Positions 18,264 through 26,642 of a DNA stretch of 64,000 bases are shown here, one piece after another. The translations under genes and the position numbers were made by a program. Position 1 is the first letter of the stretch. Every line of letters starts with the position of its first letter. This DNA comes from CAZAQK01 sp046344715 (GTDB lineage: Bacteria > Pseudomonadota > Alphaproteobacteria > Rickettsiales > SXRF01): positions 62,001 to 126,000 of the forward strand of contig JBKDKX010000016.1 of the NCBI GenBank assembly GCA_046344715.1, written 5' to 3'. Under the pieces are notes generated by a model. That model was not told the origin of the DNA. It did not search any database and saw only the letters and a program-made list of their open reading frames with translations.

Positions 18264-18668
18264 TTAGTTGTTATTAAAAATTCTGTATATTGCATCTTTT
18301 ATCTCTGCCGGCATGCGTGCTGGTTTCATGCCATCACCTACCACTGCCAGTCGGATTGATAAAGTTACAAGTATGTCATTATCTCTTTTTATTGTATGGC
18401 TTATATCAAGGCTCGCCGTGCCTATATCGTCGAGGTGGGATTCAATTGTCAAGAGGTCATCCAACCGTGCAGGCTTAAAAAATTCCACGTGGCAGGTGCG
18501 CACGGCAAATGCGATTTTTTGTGTGGAAAGTAACTCCTGCTGGCTGATGCCTGCGGTGCGAAGCGCCTCAGTACGGGCGCGCTCAGCGAATTTCAGGTAA
18601 TTCGCGTGATACACTACACCGCCAGCATCGGTATCGTCATAATAAACGCGTGTAGAGAATTGGTGCAT
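18264..18668 (-). CDS. ybgC: YbgC-type acyl-CoA thioesterase
   Basis: Hotdog-fold thioesterase commonly encoded with tol-pal. With the ATG at 18668, 4 bp after ruvB, it has 134 residues and the motif YYDDTDAGGVVYHANYLKFA near residue 9; the second aspartate is the catalytic one. Its exact role in the Tol system is unsettled. In-frame ATGs upstream (18695, 18713) lie inside ruvB and add a basic tail not found in the family. Confidence 0.92.
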   Translation of the reverse strand: MHQFSTRVYYDDTDAGGVVYHANYLKFAERARTEALRTAGISQQELLSTQKIAFAVRTCHVEFFKPARLDDLLTIESHLDDIGTASLDISHTIKRDNDILVTLSIRLAVVGDGMKPARMPAEIKDAIYRIFNNN

Positions 18669-18672
18669 GGGT

Positions 18673-19722
18673 TTACGCGTCTTCGTTCGTTTCATCAAGC
18701 GGCATTGTTGCAATCTGCGCCGGCGGTTTTAGTCCCAGATGGTTGAAACAGGTTTGTGTCAACATGCGGCCACGCGGCGTGCGCTGCAGGAATCCTACCT
18801 GTAATAAATAAGGCTCGATGGTTTCTTCAATCGCATCACGCTGTTCTGAAAGGGCGGCGGCAATGGTTTCCACACCTACTGGCCCGCCCTGATAATGTTC
18901 AGCAATGTAATGCAAATAACGCCTGTCAGCAGAATCAAGGCCAAGTCCATCTACTTCAAGCCTGAGCAACGCTTTATCAGCAAGTTTTTTATCAATGGCC
19001 TTACTATTTTCTGCATGAGCAAAATCACGCACGCGCCGCAACAATCGGAGTGCAATGCGCGGCGTGCCACGCGCGCGGCAGGCGATTTCATGTGAGCCAT
19101 CTTGCGTAATGGCAATGGAAAGTTTTTCTGAGGCACGTTCGATAACATGCTGCAATGCCTTGGTGTCATAAAACCGTAAACGCAGCGGAATGCCGAAGCG
19201 GTCACGTAGTGGATTGGCGAGTAGGCCAAGGCGTGTGGTGGCACCCACTAGCGTGAATTTTGGAAGGTCAATGCGTACGGTACGGGCGGCTGGTCCTTCG
19301 CCAATCATCAAGTCGAGTTTGAAATCTTCCATGGCGGGGTAAAGAATTTCTTCCACAGCTGGATTCAGGCGATGAATTTCATCGACAAACAATACATCGT
19401 TGGGTTGCAAGTTCGTGAGCACAGCGGCGAGGTCTCCGGCTTTGGTAAGTATTGGTCCGGAGGTAGGACGAAAGCCAACCCCCATTTCCTTTGCAACAAT
19501 CTGGGCGAGGGTAGTTTTACCCAGTCCGGGTGGGCCATAAAGCAACACATGGTCGAGCGCATCTTTACGAGAACGTGCCGCATTTACGAATATTTTCAGG
19601 TTCTCGCAGGCTTCTGGCTGACCGACGAATTCACCAAATGACATTGGGCGAAGCGCGTGTTGGCCAGCATCGTCTTCTTTTTCAGTTGCGGTTATAAGGC
19701 GATTTACTGCGTCTTGTGTCAT
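18673..19722 (-). CDS. ruvB: Holliday junction branch migration ATPase RuvB
   Basis: AAA+ motor that drives branch migration with RuvA. The 349 residues show Walker A LLYGPPGLGKTTLAQI, Walker B VLFVDEIHRLNPAVEEILYPAMEDF (two segments) and the C-terminal winged helix with QVGFLQRTPRGRMLT. Its start overlaps ruvA by 4 bp. Confidence 0.97.
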   Translation of the reverse strand: MTQDAVNRLITATEKEDDAGQHALRPMSFGEFVGQPEACENLKIFVNAARSRKDALDHVLLYGPPGLGKTTLAQIVAKEMGVGFRPTSGPILTKAGDLAAVLTNLQPNDVLFVDEIHRLNPAVEEILYPAMEDFKLDLMIGEGPAARTVRIDLPKFTLVGATTRLGLLANPLRDRFGIPLRLRFYDTKALQHVIERASEKLSIAITQDGSHEIACRARGTPRIALRLLRRVRDFAHAENSKAIDKKLADKALLRLEVDGLGLDSADRRYLHYIAEHYQGGPVGVETIAAALSEQRDAIEETIEPYLLQVGFLQRTPRGRMLTQTCFNHLGLKPPAQIATMPLDETNEDA

Positions 19723-20360
19723 CCGCGCATCAGCTCCTTCAAGCTTAATTTGATGAGCTGATCAAGCTCTTGCACATCTGATTGGCTGGCTTTGAGTGCA
19801 GCGGCATAAGCCTCTGACCGCGAATAACCGAGGTTGACAAGGGCGGAGATGGTATCTTCGTGATGTGTGGCGGTTGGTGTGTGGCGGGTGCCAGATGTTT
19901 TTTTTGTGTCTTTATTTTCTTCACGCTTCACGCTCCACGCGCCATTCTCCACTGGCAACTTCATCGCCTTATCTTTCAACTCCGTCACAATGCGTTCGGC
20001 GAGTCCGGCGCCTATGCCTTTAATACGTGAAAACGCGGTAGTATCCTTGGCGAGTATAGCGTTGGCAAGTTGGGAAGGTGAGTAAGCAGACATCATCACA
20101 AGTGCCACTTTATTGCCCACACGTTGTACGGTGGTAAGCAGGCGGAACCATTCGCGTTCCACCGCGTCACTGAATCCATACAAGTGTATATGTTCTTCGC
20201 GAACATGGGTTTCTATGACGAGTGTCGCGGCCTGACCAACGGCGGGCAGGGCAGCCAGCGTGCGGCCTGAGCAGAATATGTGGTATCCCACGCCTCCGAC
20301 ATCAAGGATCACATAATCATCACCGGTTTCATCCACACGTCCACGCAGTTTACCAATCAT
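19719..20360 (-). CDS. ruvA: Holliday junction DNA helicase subunit RuvA
   Basis: Tetrameric junction-binding partner of RuvB, 213 residues. It has the N-terminal OB-fold (MIGKLRGRVDETGDDYVILD), helix-hairpin-helix motifs (FSRIKGIGAGLAERIVTELK) and a C-terminal RuvB-binding domain (DTISALVNLGYSRSEAYAAA). The linker between domains II and III is unusually charged (WSVKREENKDTKKTSGTRH) and holds three near-identical 7-bp repeats. It overlaps ruvB and ruvC by 4 bp each. Confidence 0.96.
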   Translation of the reverse strand: MIGKLRGRVDETGDDYVILDVGGVGYHIFCSGRTLAALPAVGQAATLVIETHVREEHIHLYGFSDAVEREWFRLLTTVQRVGNKVALVMMSAYSPSQLANAILAKDTTAFSRIKGIGAGLAERIVTELKDKAMKLPVENGAWSVKREENKDTKKTSGTRHTPTATHHEDTISALVNLGYSRSEAYAAALKASQSDVQELDQLIKLSLKELMRG

Positions 20361-20857
20361 GCCTGTGCTCCTGCGGTGATGCGGTTTAGTGTGCGGTGAT
20401 GTGCATGGCAGATGGCAACCGCCAGCGCATCCGACGCATCGGCTTTCACTGCATTGCTTCCCGGCAATAATGTTTTTACCATCATAGCAACCTGCTGTTT
20501 ATCGGCGTGGCCTTTGCCGACCACGCTTTTTTTTACCATGGTGGCACTATACTCATTTACTTGAAGTCCTGCCAGCGAAAGCGCAAGCAAAATTGCCCCG
20601 CGCGCCTGCCCAAGTTTTAGGGCGGAGGCTGCGTTGTTATTCATGAAGGTTTCTTCAACCGCGGATTCATCAACCCCATATACTCTGGCGACTTCAATCA
20701 GCCCGTCGTGCAGCTGTTTCAGGCGCTCAGACATTGGCATGTTGTTGGTGCTGGTAATGACGCCGCAATTAACAAAAGAAAGCTGATTTTGTTTAGAGAT
20801 AAGTACGCCCCAGCCTGTGCGCTGCAAACCCGGATCAACACCTAGGATAATGGTCAT
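20357..20857 (-). CDS. ruvC: Holliday junction resolvase RuvC
   Basis: Endonuclease that cuts Holliday junctions. The 166 residues carry the RNase H-fold acidic residues: Asp in ILGVDPGLQRTGWG (residue 7), Glu in AVEETFMNNNAASALKLGQA, and Asp in VKADASDALAVAICHAH. It is the first gene of ruvCAB and lies 81 bp from yebC, a gap filled by a palindromic repeat. Confidence 0.97.
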   Translation of the reverse strand: MTIILGVDPGLQRTGWGVLISKQNQLSFVNCGVITSTNNMPMSERLKQLHDGLIEVARVYGVDESAVEETFMNNNAASALKLGQARGAILLALSLAGLQVNEYSATMVKKSVVGKGHADKQQVAMMVKTLLPGSNAVKADASDALAVAICHAHHRTLNRITAGAQA

Positions 20858-20872
20858 TGCCTTCTCCTGATA

Positions 20873-20932
20873 TTGTCATCCTGAACGAAGTGAAGGATCT
20901 TCAAGATTCTTCGCTGCGCTCAGAATGACAAA
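20873..20932. repeat. palindromic intergenic element
   Basis: The arms TTGTCATCCTGAACG and CGCTCAGAATGACAA form an imperfect inverted repeat about 60 bp long that fills the yebC-ruvC gap. This type of element (TGTCATnCTGA...TCAGnATGACA) is widespread in bacterial intergenic regions; other copies outside the window would be expected. Confidence 0.7.
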
Positions 20933-20938
20933 TTTTAA

Positions 20939-21688
20939 TCACGCGCTCAGTGACGTCACCATGGATTCAGGAATTTCCACGTTGGTGAACACTTCCTGAA
21001 CATCATCATTATCCTCAAGTGCTTCCACCATTTTTATCAGCTGCTTTGCCTGTTCTTCATTTACGGGTGCGGTGGTTTTGGGAAGCCATGTGATCTTGGC
21101 GGAGGCTGCTGCACCGAAGGATTTCTCCAGCACATCGCGCACTGCACCAAAACTGTCCTGCGAGCAGCTGACGGAATAATTCTCTGCATCGCTGTCGCAA
21201 TTATCGGCACCCGCTTCGAGGGCTGCCTCAAACATTGCCTCTTCGCTCGCGACAGATACCGGGTAGGTGATTAGGCCAACACGGTCAAACATGAAGCTGA
21301 CACTGCCGGTTTCGCCCATGTTGCCACTGTATTTGGTGAAGATAGAGCGTATGTCGGAGGCGCTGCGGTTGCGGTTATCGGTGAGGGCCTGGACGATGAC
21401 GGCAACGCCGCCCGCGCCATAGCCTTCATAGCGCACTTCCTCGAAATTGTCGGTATCAACATTGCCGCTGCCGCGTTTGATGGCCGCTTCAATTTTATCA
21501 CGCGGCATGTTTTCTTCGCGTGCCCATAGCATGGCGGCGCGCAGGCGCGGATTCACCGCAGGGTCTGGCATGCCGAGTTTGGCTGCAGAGATAATCTCAC
21601 GTGTAACCTTGGTGAATATCTTCGCCTTTTTTGCATCTTTCGCACCTTTACGGTGCATAATGTTTTTAAATTGCGAATGACCCGCCAT
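20939..21688 (-). CDS. yebC: YebC/PmpR family translation or transcription factor
   Basis: 249-residue YebC family protein, recognised by the N-terminus MAGHSQFKNIMHRKGAKDAK and RYEGYGAGGVAVIVQALTDN. Family members were long called transcriptional regulators; recent work links them to translation of proline-rich stretches. That is notable here because the next gene encodes an extremely proline-rich protein and efp lies close by. yebC next to ruvC is a conserved arrangement. Confidence 0.95.
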   Translation of the reverse strand: MAGHSQFKNIMHRKGAKDAKKAKIFTKVTREIISAAKLGMPDPAVNPRLRAAMLWAREENMPRDKIEAAIKRGSGNVDTDNFEEVRYEGYGAGGVAVIVQALTDNRNRSASDIRSIFTKYSGNMGETGSVSFMFDRVGLITYPVSVASEEAMFEAALEAGADNCDSDAENYSVSCSQDSFGAVRDVLEKSFGAAASAKITWLPKTTAPVNEEQAKQLIKMVEALEDNDDVQEVFTNVEIPESMVTSLSA

Positions 21689-21690
21689 AG

Positions 21691-23397
21691 TTATTTGCCT
21701 AAAGCGTCGATGATAATATCCACGCGATCTGGCTCTCCGCCAGGATTTTTATCACCCTGTGCCTGCACATTAATTCGTAAGTTGGCTACACCCTGTTCAA
21801 TCAGGAATGCACGCACGGCCAGCGCGCGCGAGAGAGAGACACGGCGTGCGGTACTTGCCTGATCGTTGGTGTTAGATGCGTATGATACAAGGTTAACGCG
21901 AAGTTTCTCATCAGCATTAATTTTCTTAGCCAGTTCTTCCAGCTGTGGCTTAATGGTAAGCGGCACAGCAGTTTCGGTAGATTTGAAGGCAATACTCATA
22001 TCAGCTGCGCTTGTCTGCGTTGTAGCAGGTGCCGGTGTAGCTGGCTCTGCTGGCGTGCCATTAGCTGTTGGTGTATCAGGTGCGCTCAATTCTACAGGAG
22101 CTGGCGCATCTGGAGCGGGTGGCGCTGGCGGTGCAGGCATGGCTGGAGGCTCAGGCAGCTTCACTTCCTTTGTTGCAGGTGGCATTGGAGGCAATGTATC
22201 TGCTGGCTTGCTGTCTGCGTCGGTTGGTGGAGGCAGGTCAGGCAATGGTGGCAGGGATGGTTTTCCTTCTGGTTTTGCGTCTGCAGGTGGTGTCGGAATA
22301 GCTGGTATATCCTGCGGTAGTGCTGTGTCAGCTGGAGATGCCGGAGGCACAGTAGGTGCTATTGGCAAAGCAGGTAGTGTGGGGATGGCAGGCACATCAT
22401 TTGCAGGAGTTGTCGGCGGAGTTTCAGCCTGAGCAGCTTGCTCCACCTGTTCAGGTGTTGTTGGAGGAGCTATCAGGGCTTTCTCTAGCGCACTTTCTGT
22501 TTCAGGTGCCACGGTTTTTTCTACTTCCGCTGTTGGCGGCGCAGGTGATGCTGTCGGAGCAGCAGGAGCCACAGGTGGTGGCACAGCGGGTTCCTCAGCG
22601 GCAGGAGGCATTGCAACTGCAGGGGCTTCTGGAGCAGGTGGTGGTGTTTCAACGGGTGCAGTCGGTGGTGGAGGTGCTTCTGCCACAGGTGGTTCAACTG
22701 GCACTGCAGGTGTCGCTACAGGTTCTGATGGTTTTGGTTCTTCAGCTGGTGCTTCAGGCTTTACAGTTTCCTGAAGGTGTTTCTCCTTCTTATTCTTTTT
22801 GCCTTTTTTCTCTACAGGCTTTGGTTCTTCAGTTGGTGCGACTGTTTCTTCGGCAGGCATTTCGATGGCTGCCGGTTGTTCTGTAACAGGAGCTATTTCT
22901 TGAGGAGGCGTTTCTACTGGAGCGCTCATGGCCTCTGGTGTTTTAGGCTCTTCTGCTTTCGGATCGGGTTTTTCAACTTTCTTCGCTGCTACTGGTTTTG
23001 CTGCTTTTGGGTTCTCTGGTGCAGGCTTTTTATTTTTTACAAACTTTGGTTCATTTTTATTGATGATTTGTCCTTTAGGGCCCTCGATCCATTGTAATGG
23101 CTGGCCAGTATACTGCATATCTGCACCGGCGGCCTGTGGTGTTGTAACGGGTGCCACGATAGCAGGTTGTGTTGCTTTCGGCTGTGGCGGCTTTTGCGCT
23201 GTTTTTTCCTCTTCTACAACCAGTTTCGGCGCACCTGGCTCACGGTATTTATCGAGGACATCGAGGTTAAGCTCAATGGTTGGCAATGTTGGATTTGAGC
23301 GATTGTCAAATGCAAGCGAGGTCGTAGCTGCCAGAGTAGTTGAGAGGGAAACGCAAACGGCGGCAAGACGAATAAAAACAGGGACAGAACGGGTCAT
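21691..23397 (-). CDS. proline-rich periplasmic protein with OmpA-like C-terminus
   Basis: 568 residues. It starts with a signal-peptide-like segment (to about residue 29), then a low-complexity Pro/Ala/Glu-rich region of about 400 residues (roughly 60-460, with repeated EEPKP, VPPPVAP and PPAPPAPD patterns). It ends in an OmpA/MotB-type domain (about 475-568) with TIKPQLEELAKKINADEKLR and SLSRALAVRAFLIEQGVANL. The domain suggests peptidoglycan contact across the periplasm; the rod could span it. It lies 2 bp from yebC. Exact function unknown. Confidence 0.8.
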   Translation of the reverse strand: MTRSVPVFIRLAAVCVSLSTTLAATTSLAFDNRSNPTLPTIELNLDVLDKYREPGAPKLVVEEEKTAQKPPQPKATQPAIVAPVTTPQAAGADMQYTGQPLQWIEGPKGQIINKNEPKFVKNKKPAPENPKAAKPVAAKKVEKPDPKAEEPKTPEAMSAPVETPPQEIAPVTEQPAAIEMPAEETVAPTEEPKPVEKKGKKNKKEKHLQETVKPEAPAEEPKPSEPVATPAVPVEPPVAEAPPPPTAPVETPPPAPEAPAVAMPPAAEEPAVPPPVAPAAPTASPAPPTAEVEKTVAPETESALEKALIAPPTTPEQVEQAAQAETPPTTPANDVPAIPTLPALPIAPTVPPASPADTALPQDIPAIPTPPADAKPEGKPSLPPLPDLPPPTDADSKPADTLPPMPPATKEVKLPEPPAMPAPPAPPAPDAPAPVELSAPDTPTANGTPAEPATPAPATTQTSAADMSIAFKSTETAVPLTIKPQLEELAKKINADEKLRVNLVSYASNTNDQASTARRVSLSRALAVRAFLIEQGVANLRINVQAQGDKNPGGEPDRVDIIIDALGK

Positions 23398-23487
23398 AAA
23401 AGCCTTTTCGCTGATGGGTGCACAAGTCAGTCCCCATGATTAAGCAAAACTAGCCCTACAGGCAACTGAAATTTCTGTAATATTTTA

Positions 23488-24294
23488 TCAGGCGGCTTTG
23501 GCTACCAGCGATTCAACGGATCGCACCAGATTGCCATTGCAAGCCACCAGCGTGCGTGAATAGCAATTCGCAGGAGCGCCGGAGAGATCCATCACCTTGC
23601 CGCCTGCTTCTTGTACCATTAACAACCCTGCTGCAATATCCCATGCTTCGATGGAGGTGTAAAATCCACCATCCAGCCTGCCTGCCGCAATATAAGCAAG
23701 GTCAAGGGCAGTAGCCCCAAGACGACGGATGGTCTGCTCGCCGGTTGCAAGGTTTTTGTAAGTTTTTTGTTCAGTTGGGGTGAGTTTTTTAAGTGTTTTG
23801 GTGCCGGAACTGGCAAACATGGCATCTGCCATTTTATCGCGGCCAGACACAACAAGGCGGCGGTTGCCAAGAAATGCGCCTTTGTGCTGTTCGGCGGTGA
23901 ACATTTCATTGTGAATGGGGTCGTAAATAATGCCGGCTATGATATTGGTGTTGCCATTTTTTTCGCGTTTTTCTACAGCAATCGAAATGCAAAAATAGGG
24001 TACGGCGTGAATGAAGTTGCTGGTACCATCGAGAGGATCAATGATGAAGCGGTGTACGCCATCTTTGCCTGCAATCTCGCCGCTTTCTTCCATAAGAAAG
24101 CCAAAATCAGGGCGGGCGATGGAGAGTTCTTTGTGAAGCAATTTTTCTGTGCGTATATCTGCTTTTGTCACAAAGGAATTTGCACCTTTGCGCGAGACCT
24201 GAAGATTATCCACTTCACCAAAATCGCGAAGTAGGCCTTTAGATGCCTTAATGGCAGCCGCTGTCATTACGTTAATAAGAGGCGATTGATTCAC
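23488..24294 (-). CDS. suhB: inositol monophosphatase family protein (SuhB-like)
   Basis: Mg-dependent sugar/inositol phosphatase fold, 268 residues. Motifs are complete: EESGEI, the metal-binding IDPLDGTSNFIHAVPYFC, and the C-terminal WDIAAGLLMVQEAGGKVMD. SuhB also works in rRNA transcription complexes in E. coli; which role applies here cannot be told. It starts directly after the efp stop. Confidence 0.88.
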   Translation of the reverse strand: MNQSPLINVMTAAAIKASKGLLRDFGEVDNLQVSRKGANSFVTKADIRTEKLLHKELSIARPDFGFLMEESGEIAGKDGVHRFIIDPLDGTSNFIHAVPYFCISIAVEKREKNGNTNIIAGIIYDPIHNEMFTAEQHKGAFLGNRRLVVSGRDKMADAMFASSGTKTLKKLTPTEQKTYKNLATGEQTIRRLGATALDLAYIAAGRLDGGFYTSIEAWDIAAGLLMVQEAGGKVMDLSGAPANCYSRTLVACNGNLVRSVESLVAKAA

Positions 24295-24864
24295 TTATGA
24301 TGCCTTTGCGCGTTCAACGTAGCTGTTGCTGGTGGTATCCACCACGATGCTTTCACCTGCTTCGATGAATGGTGGCACAAGCACACGCACGCCATTTTCC
24401 AGCACGGCTGGCTTGTAAGAAGAAGAGGCGGTCTGGCCTTTTACCACCGGATCAGCTTCCACAATTTTCAGCGTAACTTTGCCGGGCAGTGCCACAGAAA
24501 GTGGCTTGCCTTCATAGGTTTCCACCATCACTGTCATGCCATCCTGAAGATAAGGGAATGCATCGCCAATCATCTCTTTGTTCATGACAAATTGCTCGTA
24601 GCTTTCATTATCCATGAAGGTCAGGTTGTCGCCATCAGCGAACAGGAAGTTGCATGAGCGTGAATCAAGTGACACGCGTTCCACTTTTTCGTCAGAAGCA
24701 AGGCGGATATTATTTTTTGTACCGGTTTTTAAGTCTTTGAACTCTACCTGATTGAAGGAGCGCAGGTTGCCTGGTGTGCGGATTTCATGCTTTACCACCA
24801 GATAAAGTTTTCCCTGATATTCCACCACCATACCCATTCTTACTGCCGAACCGTCGATACGCAT
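24295..24864 (-). CDS. efp: elongation factor P
   Basis: Translation factor that relieves stalling at polyproline, 189 residues in three beta domains. The tail VKGQTASSSYKPAVLENGVR and VPPFIEAGESIVVDT is canonical. The tip loop that normally reads PGKGxxF reads TPGNLRSF, so Asn replaces the lysine that is modified in E. coli; an Arg lies two residues on. The translation is unambiguous in this stretch. It sits between suhB and thiE with 0 and 2 bp gaps. Confidence 0.94.
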   Translation of the reverse strand: MRIDGSAVRMGMVVEYQGKLYLVVKHEIRTPGNLRSFNQVEFKDLKTGTKNNIRLASDEKVERVSLDSRSCNFLFADGDNLTFMDNESYEQFVMNKEMIGDAFPYLQDGMTVMVETYEGKPLSVALPGKVTLKIVEADPVVKGQTASSSYKPAVLENGVRVLVPPFIEAGESIVVDTTSNSYVERAKAS

Positions 24865-24866
24865 AA

Positions 24867-25526
24867 TTATTCTCTTTTTTCCAAGGCCTTCTTTATGGCC
24901 TGATTAAATTCGTTTACTGCCTCTTTTGAGCCTTTGGGATGATTCCACACGGCGGTAATGGCCGCGATGAAATCCGCACCGGCTGCCACCAGAGGCGCAC
25001 AATTGGCGGCGTTGATACCACCAATTGCCACACACGGCAAGAGCATAAATGCCTGCCACCACTCTAAAATATCGGGGCTTGGCACACCCCATTTCTCAAT
25101 TTTTTCCGCAGGCTTGGAGGTGGTGGGGTAAAACGCCCCAAAAGCCACATAATCTGCTCCGGCTTCACCGGCTTCAATGGCAATATGGCGGGAAGCATGG
25201 GCAGTTGCGCCAATGACTACGTCACTTCCCACGATAGCACGTGCATCGGCAATGGACATATCATCAACCCCCAGATGTACGCCATCTGCGCCCAGCTTGG
25301 CGGCTAAATCCGCCCGGTCATTCAGGATAAACGCCACGCCGCGCTCGCGGCAAATGGGCATAAGTTCTTTTGCTGCCTTGATAATATCAGCATCACCCGC
25401 TTCTTTCAGGCGCAGCTGGAACGCGCCGACATCCCCGCCAGCAAACGCCTCTTCAAGCTGTTTCCGGAATTCAGAAACATCAAGGGAAGGTGGGGAAACG
25501 AGGTATAAGCGGCAGGTGTGAGTCAT
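24867..25526 (-). CDS. thiE: thiamine phosphate synthase
   Basis: Joins HMP-PP and thiazole phosphate to make thiamine phosphate; TIM-barrel, 219 residues. Motifs FILNDRADLAAKLGADGVHL and YVAFGAFYPTTSKP (phosphate and substrate loops) are present, plus VAIGGINAAN. I chose the ATG at 25526 because AAGGA lies 5 bp upstream. An ATG 5 codons earlier (25541) would start inside the palindromic repeat. With thiD in the window this covers two steps of the pathway. Confidence 0.92.
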   Translation of the reverse strand: MTHTCRLYLVSPPSLDVSEFRKQLEEAFAGGDVGAFQLRLKEAGDADIIKAAKELMPICRERGVAFILNDRADLAAKLGADGVHLGVDDMSIADARAIVGSDVVIGATAHASRHIAIEAGEAGADYVAFGAFYPTTSKPAEKIEKWGVPSPDILEWWQAFMLLPCVAIGGINAANCAPLVAAGADFIAAITAVWNHPKGSKEAVNEFNQAIKKALEKRE

Positions 25527-25535
25527 ATCTTTCCT

Positions 25536-25624
25536 TGTCATCCCCGACTTGTTCGGGGATCTAGAGCTAAATCCTGCTGCCTTGCAATGATTCCCTAGAT
25601 CCCCGCATTTGCGGGAATAACGAG
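25536..25624. repeat. compound palindromic intergenic element
   Basis: The gap between the aldolase gene and thiE contains a perfect hairpin (ATCCCCGA, loop CTTGT, TCGGGGAT; 25540-25560). A larger inverted repeat follows (GGGGATCTAG 25555-25564 with CTAGATCCCC 25594-25603), then a CCCGC/GCGGG stem. The TTGTCATCCCCG...CGGGAATAACGA outline is a common alphaproteobacterial intergenic repeat. Confidence 0.75.
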
Positions 25625-25626
25625 AT

Positions 25627-26586
25627 CTATTTATTATCCTTATACACCCCGATCATGCTCTCAAGCAGCTTGAGCGCTTCATCGCGGGGGCGTTGGAAGG
25701 TGTTGCGGCCAATGATAGAGCCGTTGCTGCCGCCATCGCGGATGGCACGGGCTTCGTTCAAAATATCTTCTTCGCCTTTGGCAGCGCCGCCGGAGAACAC
25801 CACGATGCGTTTTCCATTAAAGCAGCATTGCTTGATATGGGCAAAACGTGCAGCTGCAGTAGACACATCAATTTTTTCTGCTTCGTATACTTTCTTTGCT
25901 TCTGCCTGCTCAATGTGTGCGGTTGGTGGTTTTACCTTGATGATGTGCGCGCCAAGGAGAGCTGCCATGTGGGCGGCATAGGCAGTGATGTCGATCGCGG
26001 TTTCACCATCTTTAGAAATATCTTCACCACGTGGGTAAGACCAGATAACAACCGCAAGGCCGCAATCTTTCGCTTCACGCGCCATGAAAGCAATTTCTTC
26101 CATCATCTCAAAACATTCAGCTGAACCGGGATAGATGGTAAAGCCAATGGCTGCACAACCTAAGCGTAGCGCATCTTCAACGGAAGATGTGATGGCTTGG
26201 TTCGGCGCGCCTTTTTTAGGGGCGAGTGAGTTCGAGCTGTTTACTTTCAGGATGGTCGGAATTTTTCCGGCAAAGGTTTCCGAGCCGGCTTCCAAAAAGC
26301 CAAGCGGTGCCGCGTATGCAGAAAGGCCTGCATCCACTGCCAGCTGGTAATGATAATGCGGGTCATACGCCGCAGGGTTTTTAGCAAAGCTGCGGGCAGG
26401 GCCGTGCTCGAATCCTTGATCCACCGGCAGGATAACCAGTTTGCCGGTGCCGCCGAGTTTGCCGTGCATCAATATACGCGCAAGATTTTCCTTGGTTTCA
26501 GGTGAATCACCTTCATAGCAGCTAAGAATCTTTTTTACTTCGGGTGTGAGTGAGTTGATTGCCTGAATTTTTGCGGTCATTGTCAT
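25627..26586 (-). CDS. fba: class I fructose-bisphosphate aldolase (DhnA type)
   Basis: Cleaves or forms fructose-1,6-bisphosphate using a Schiff-base lysine, not a metal. The 319 residues resemble the DhnA/archaeal-type class I aldolases: LVILPVDQGFEHGPARSF near residue 50, IGFTIYPGS, and the probable catalytic lysine in AHIIKVKPPTAH. The C-terminal phosphate-binding loop is VFSGGAAKGEEDI. Two nearby ATGs (26586, 26580) are possible starts. It lies 56 bp downstream of pgk. Confidence 0.92.
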   Translation of the reverse strand: MTMTAKIQAINSLTPEVKKILSCYEGDSPETKENLARILMHGKLGGTGKLVILPVDQGFEHGPARSFAKNPAAYDPHYHYQLAVDAGLSAYAAPLGFLEAGSETFAGKIPTILKVNSSNSLAPKKGAPNQAITSSVEDALRLGCAAIGFTIYPGSAECFEMMEEIAFMAREAKDCGLAVVIWSYPRGEDISKDGETAIDITAYAAHMAALLGAHIIKVKPPTAHIEQAEAKKVYEAEKIDVSTAAARFAHIKQCCFNGKRIVVFSGGAAKGEEDILNEARAIRDGGSNGSIIGRNTFQRPRDEALKLLESMIGVYKDNK

Positions 26587-26642
26587 AACTTTCCTTTACG
26601 TCATTATCTATGGTTTCGTTGTATCTCTGCGCGCCTGCTTTT

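Noticed and set aside
22356..23097. Plus-strand frames opposite the Pro-rich gene
   Set aside because: They are low-complexity Leu/Val/Gln- and Phe-rich shadows of the proline codons.
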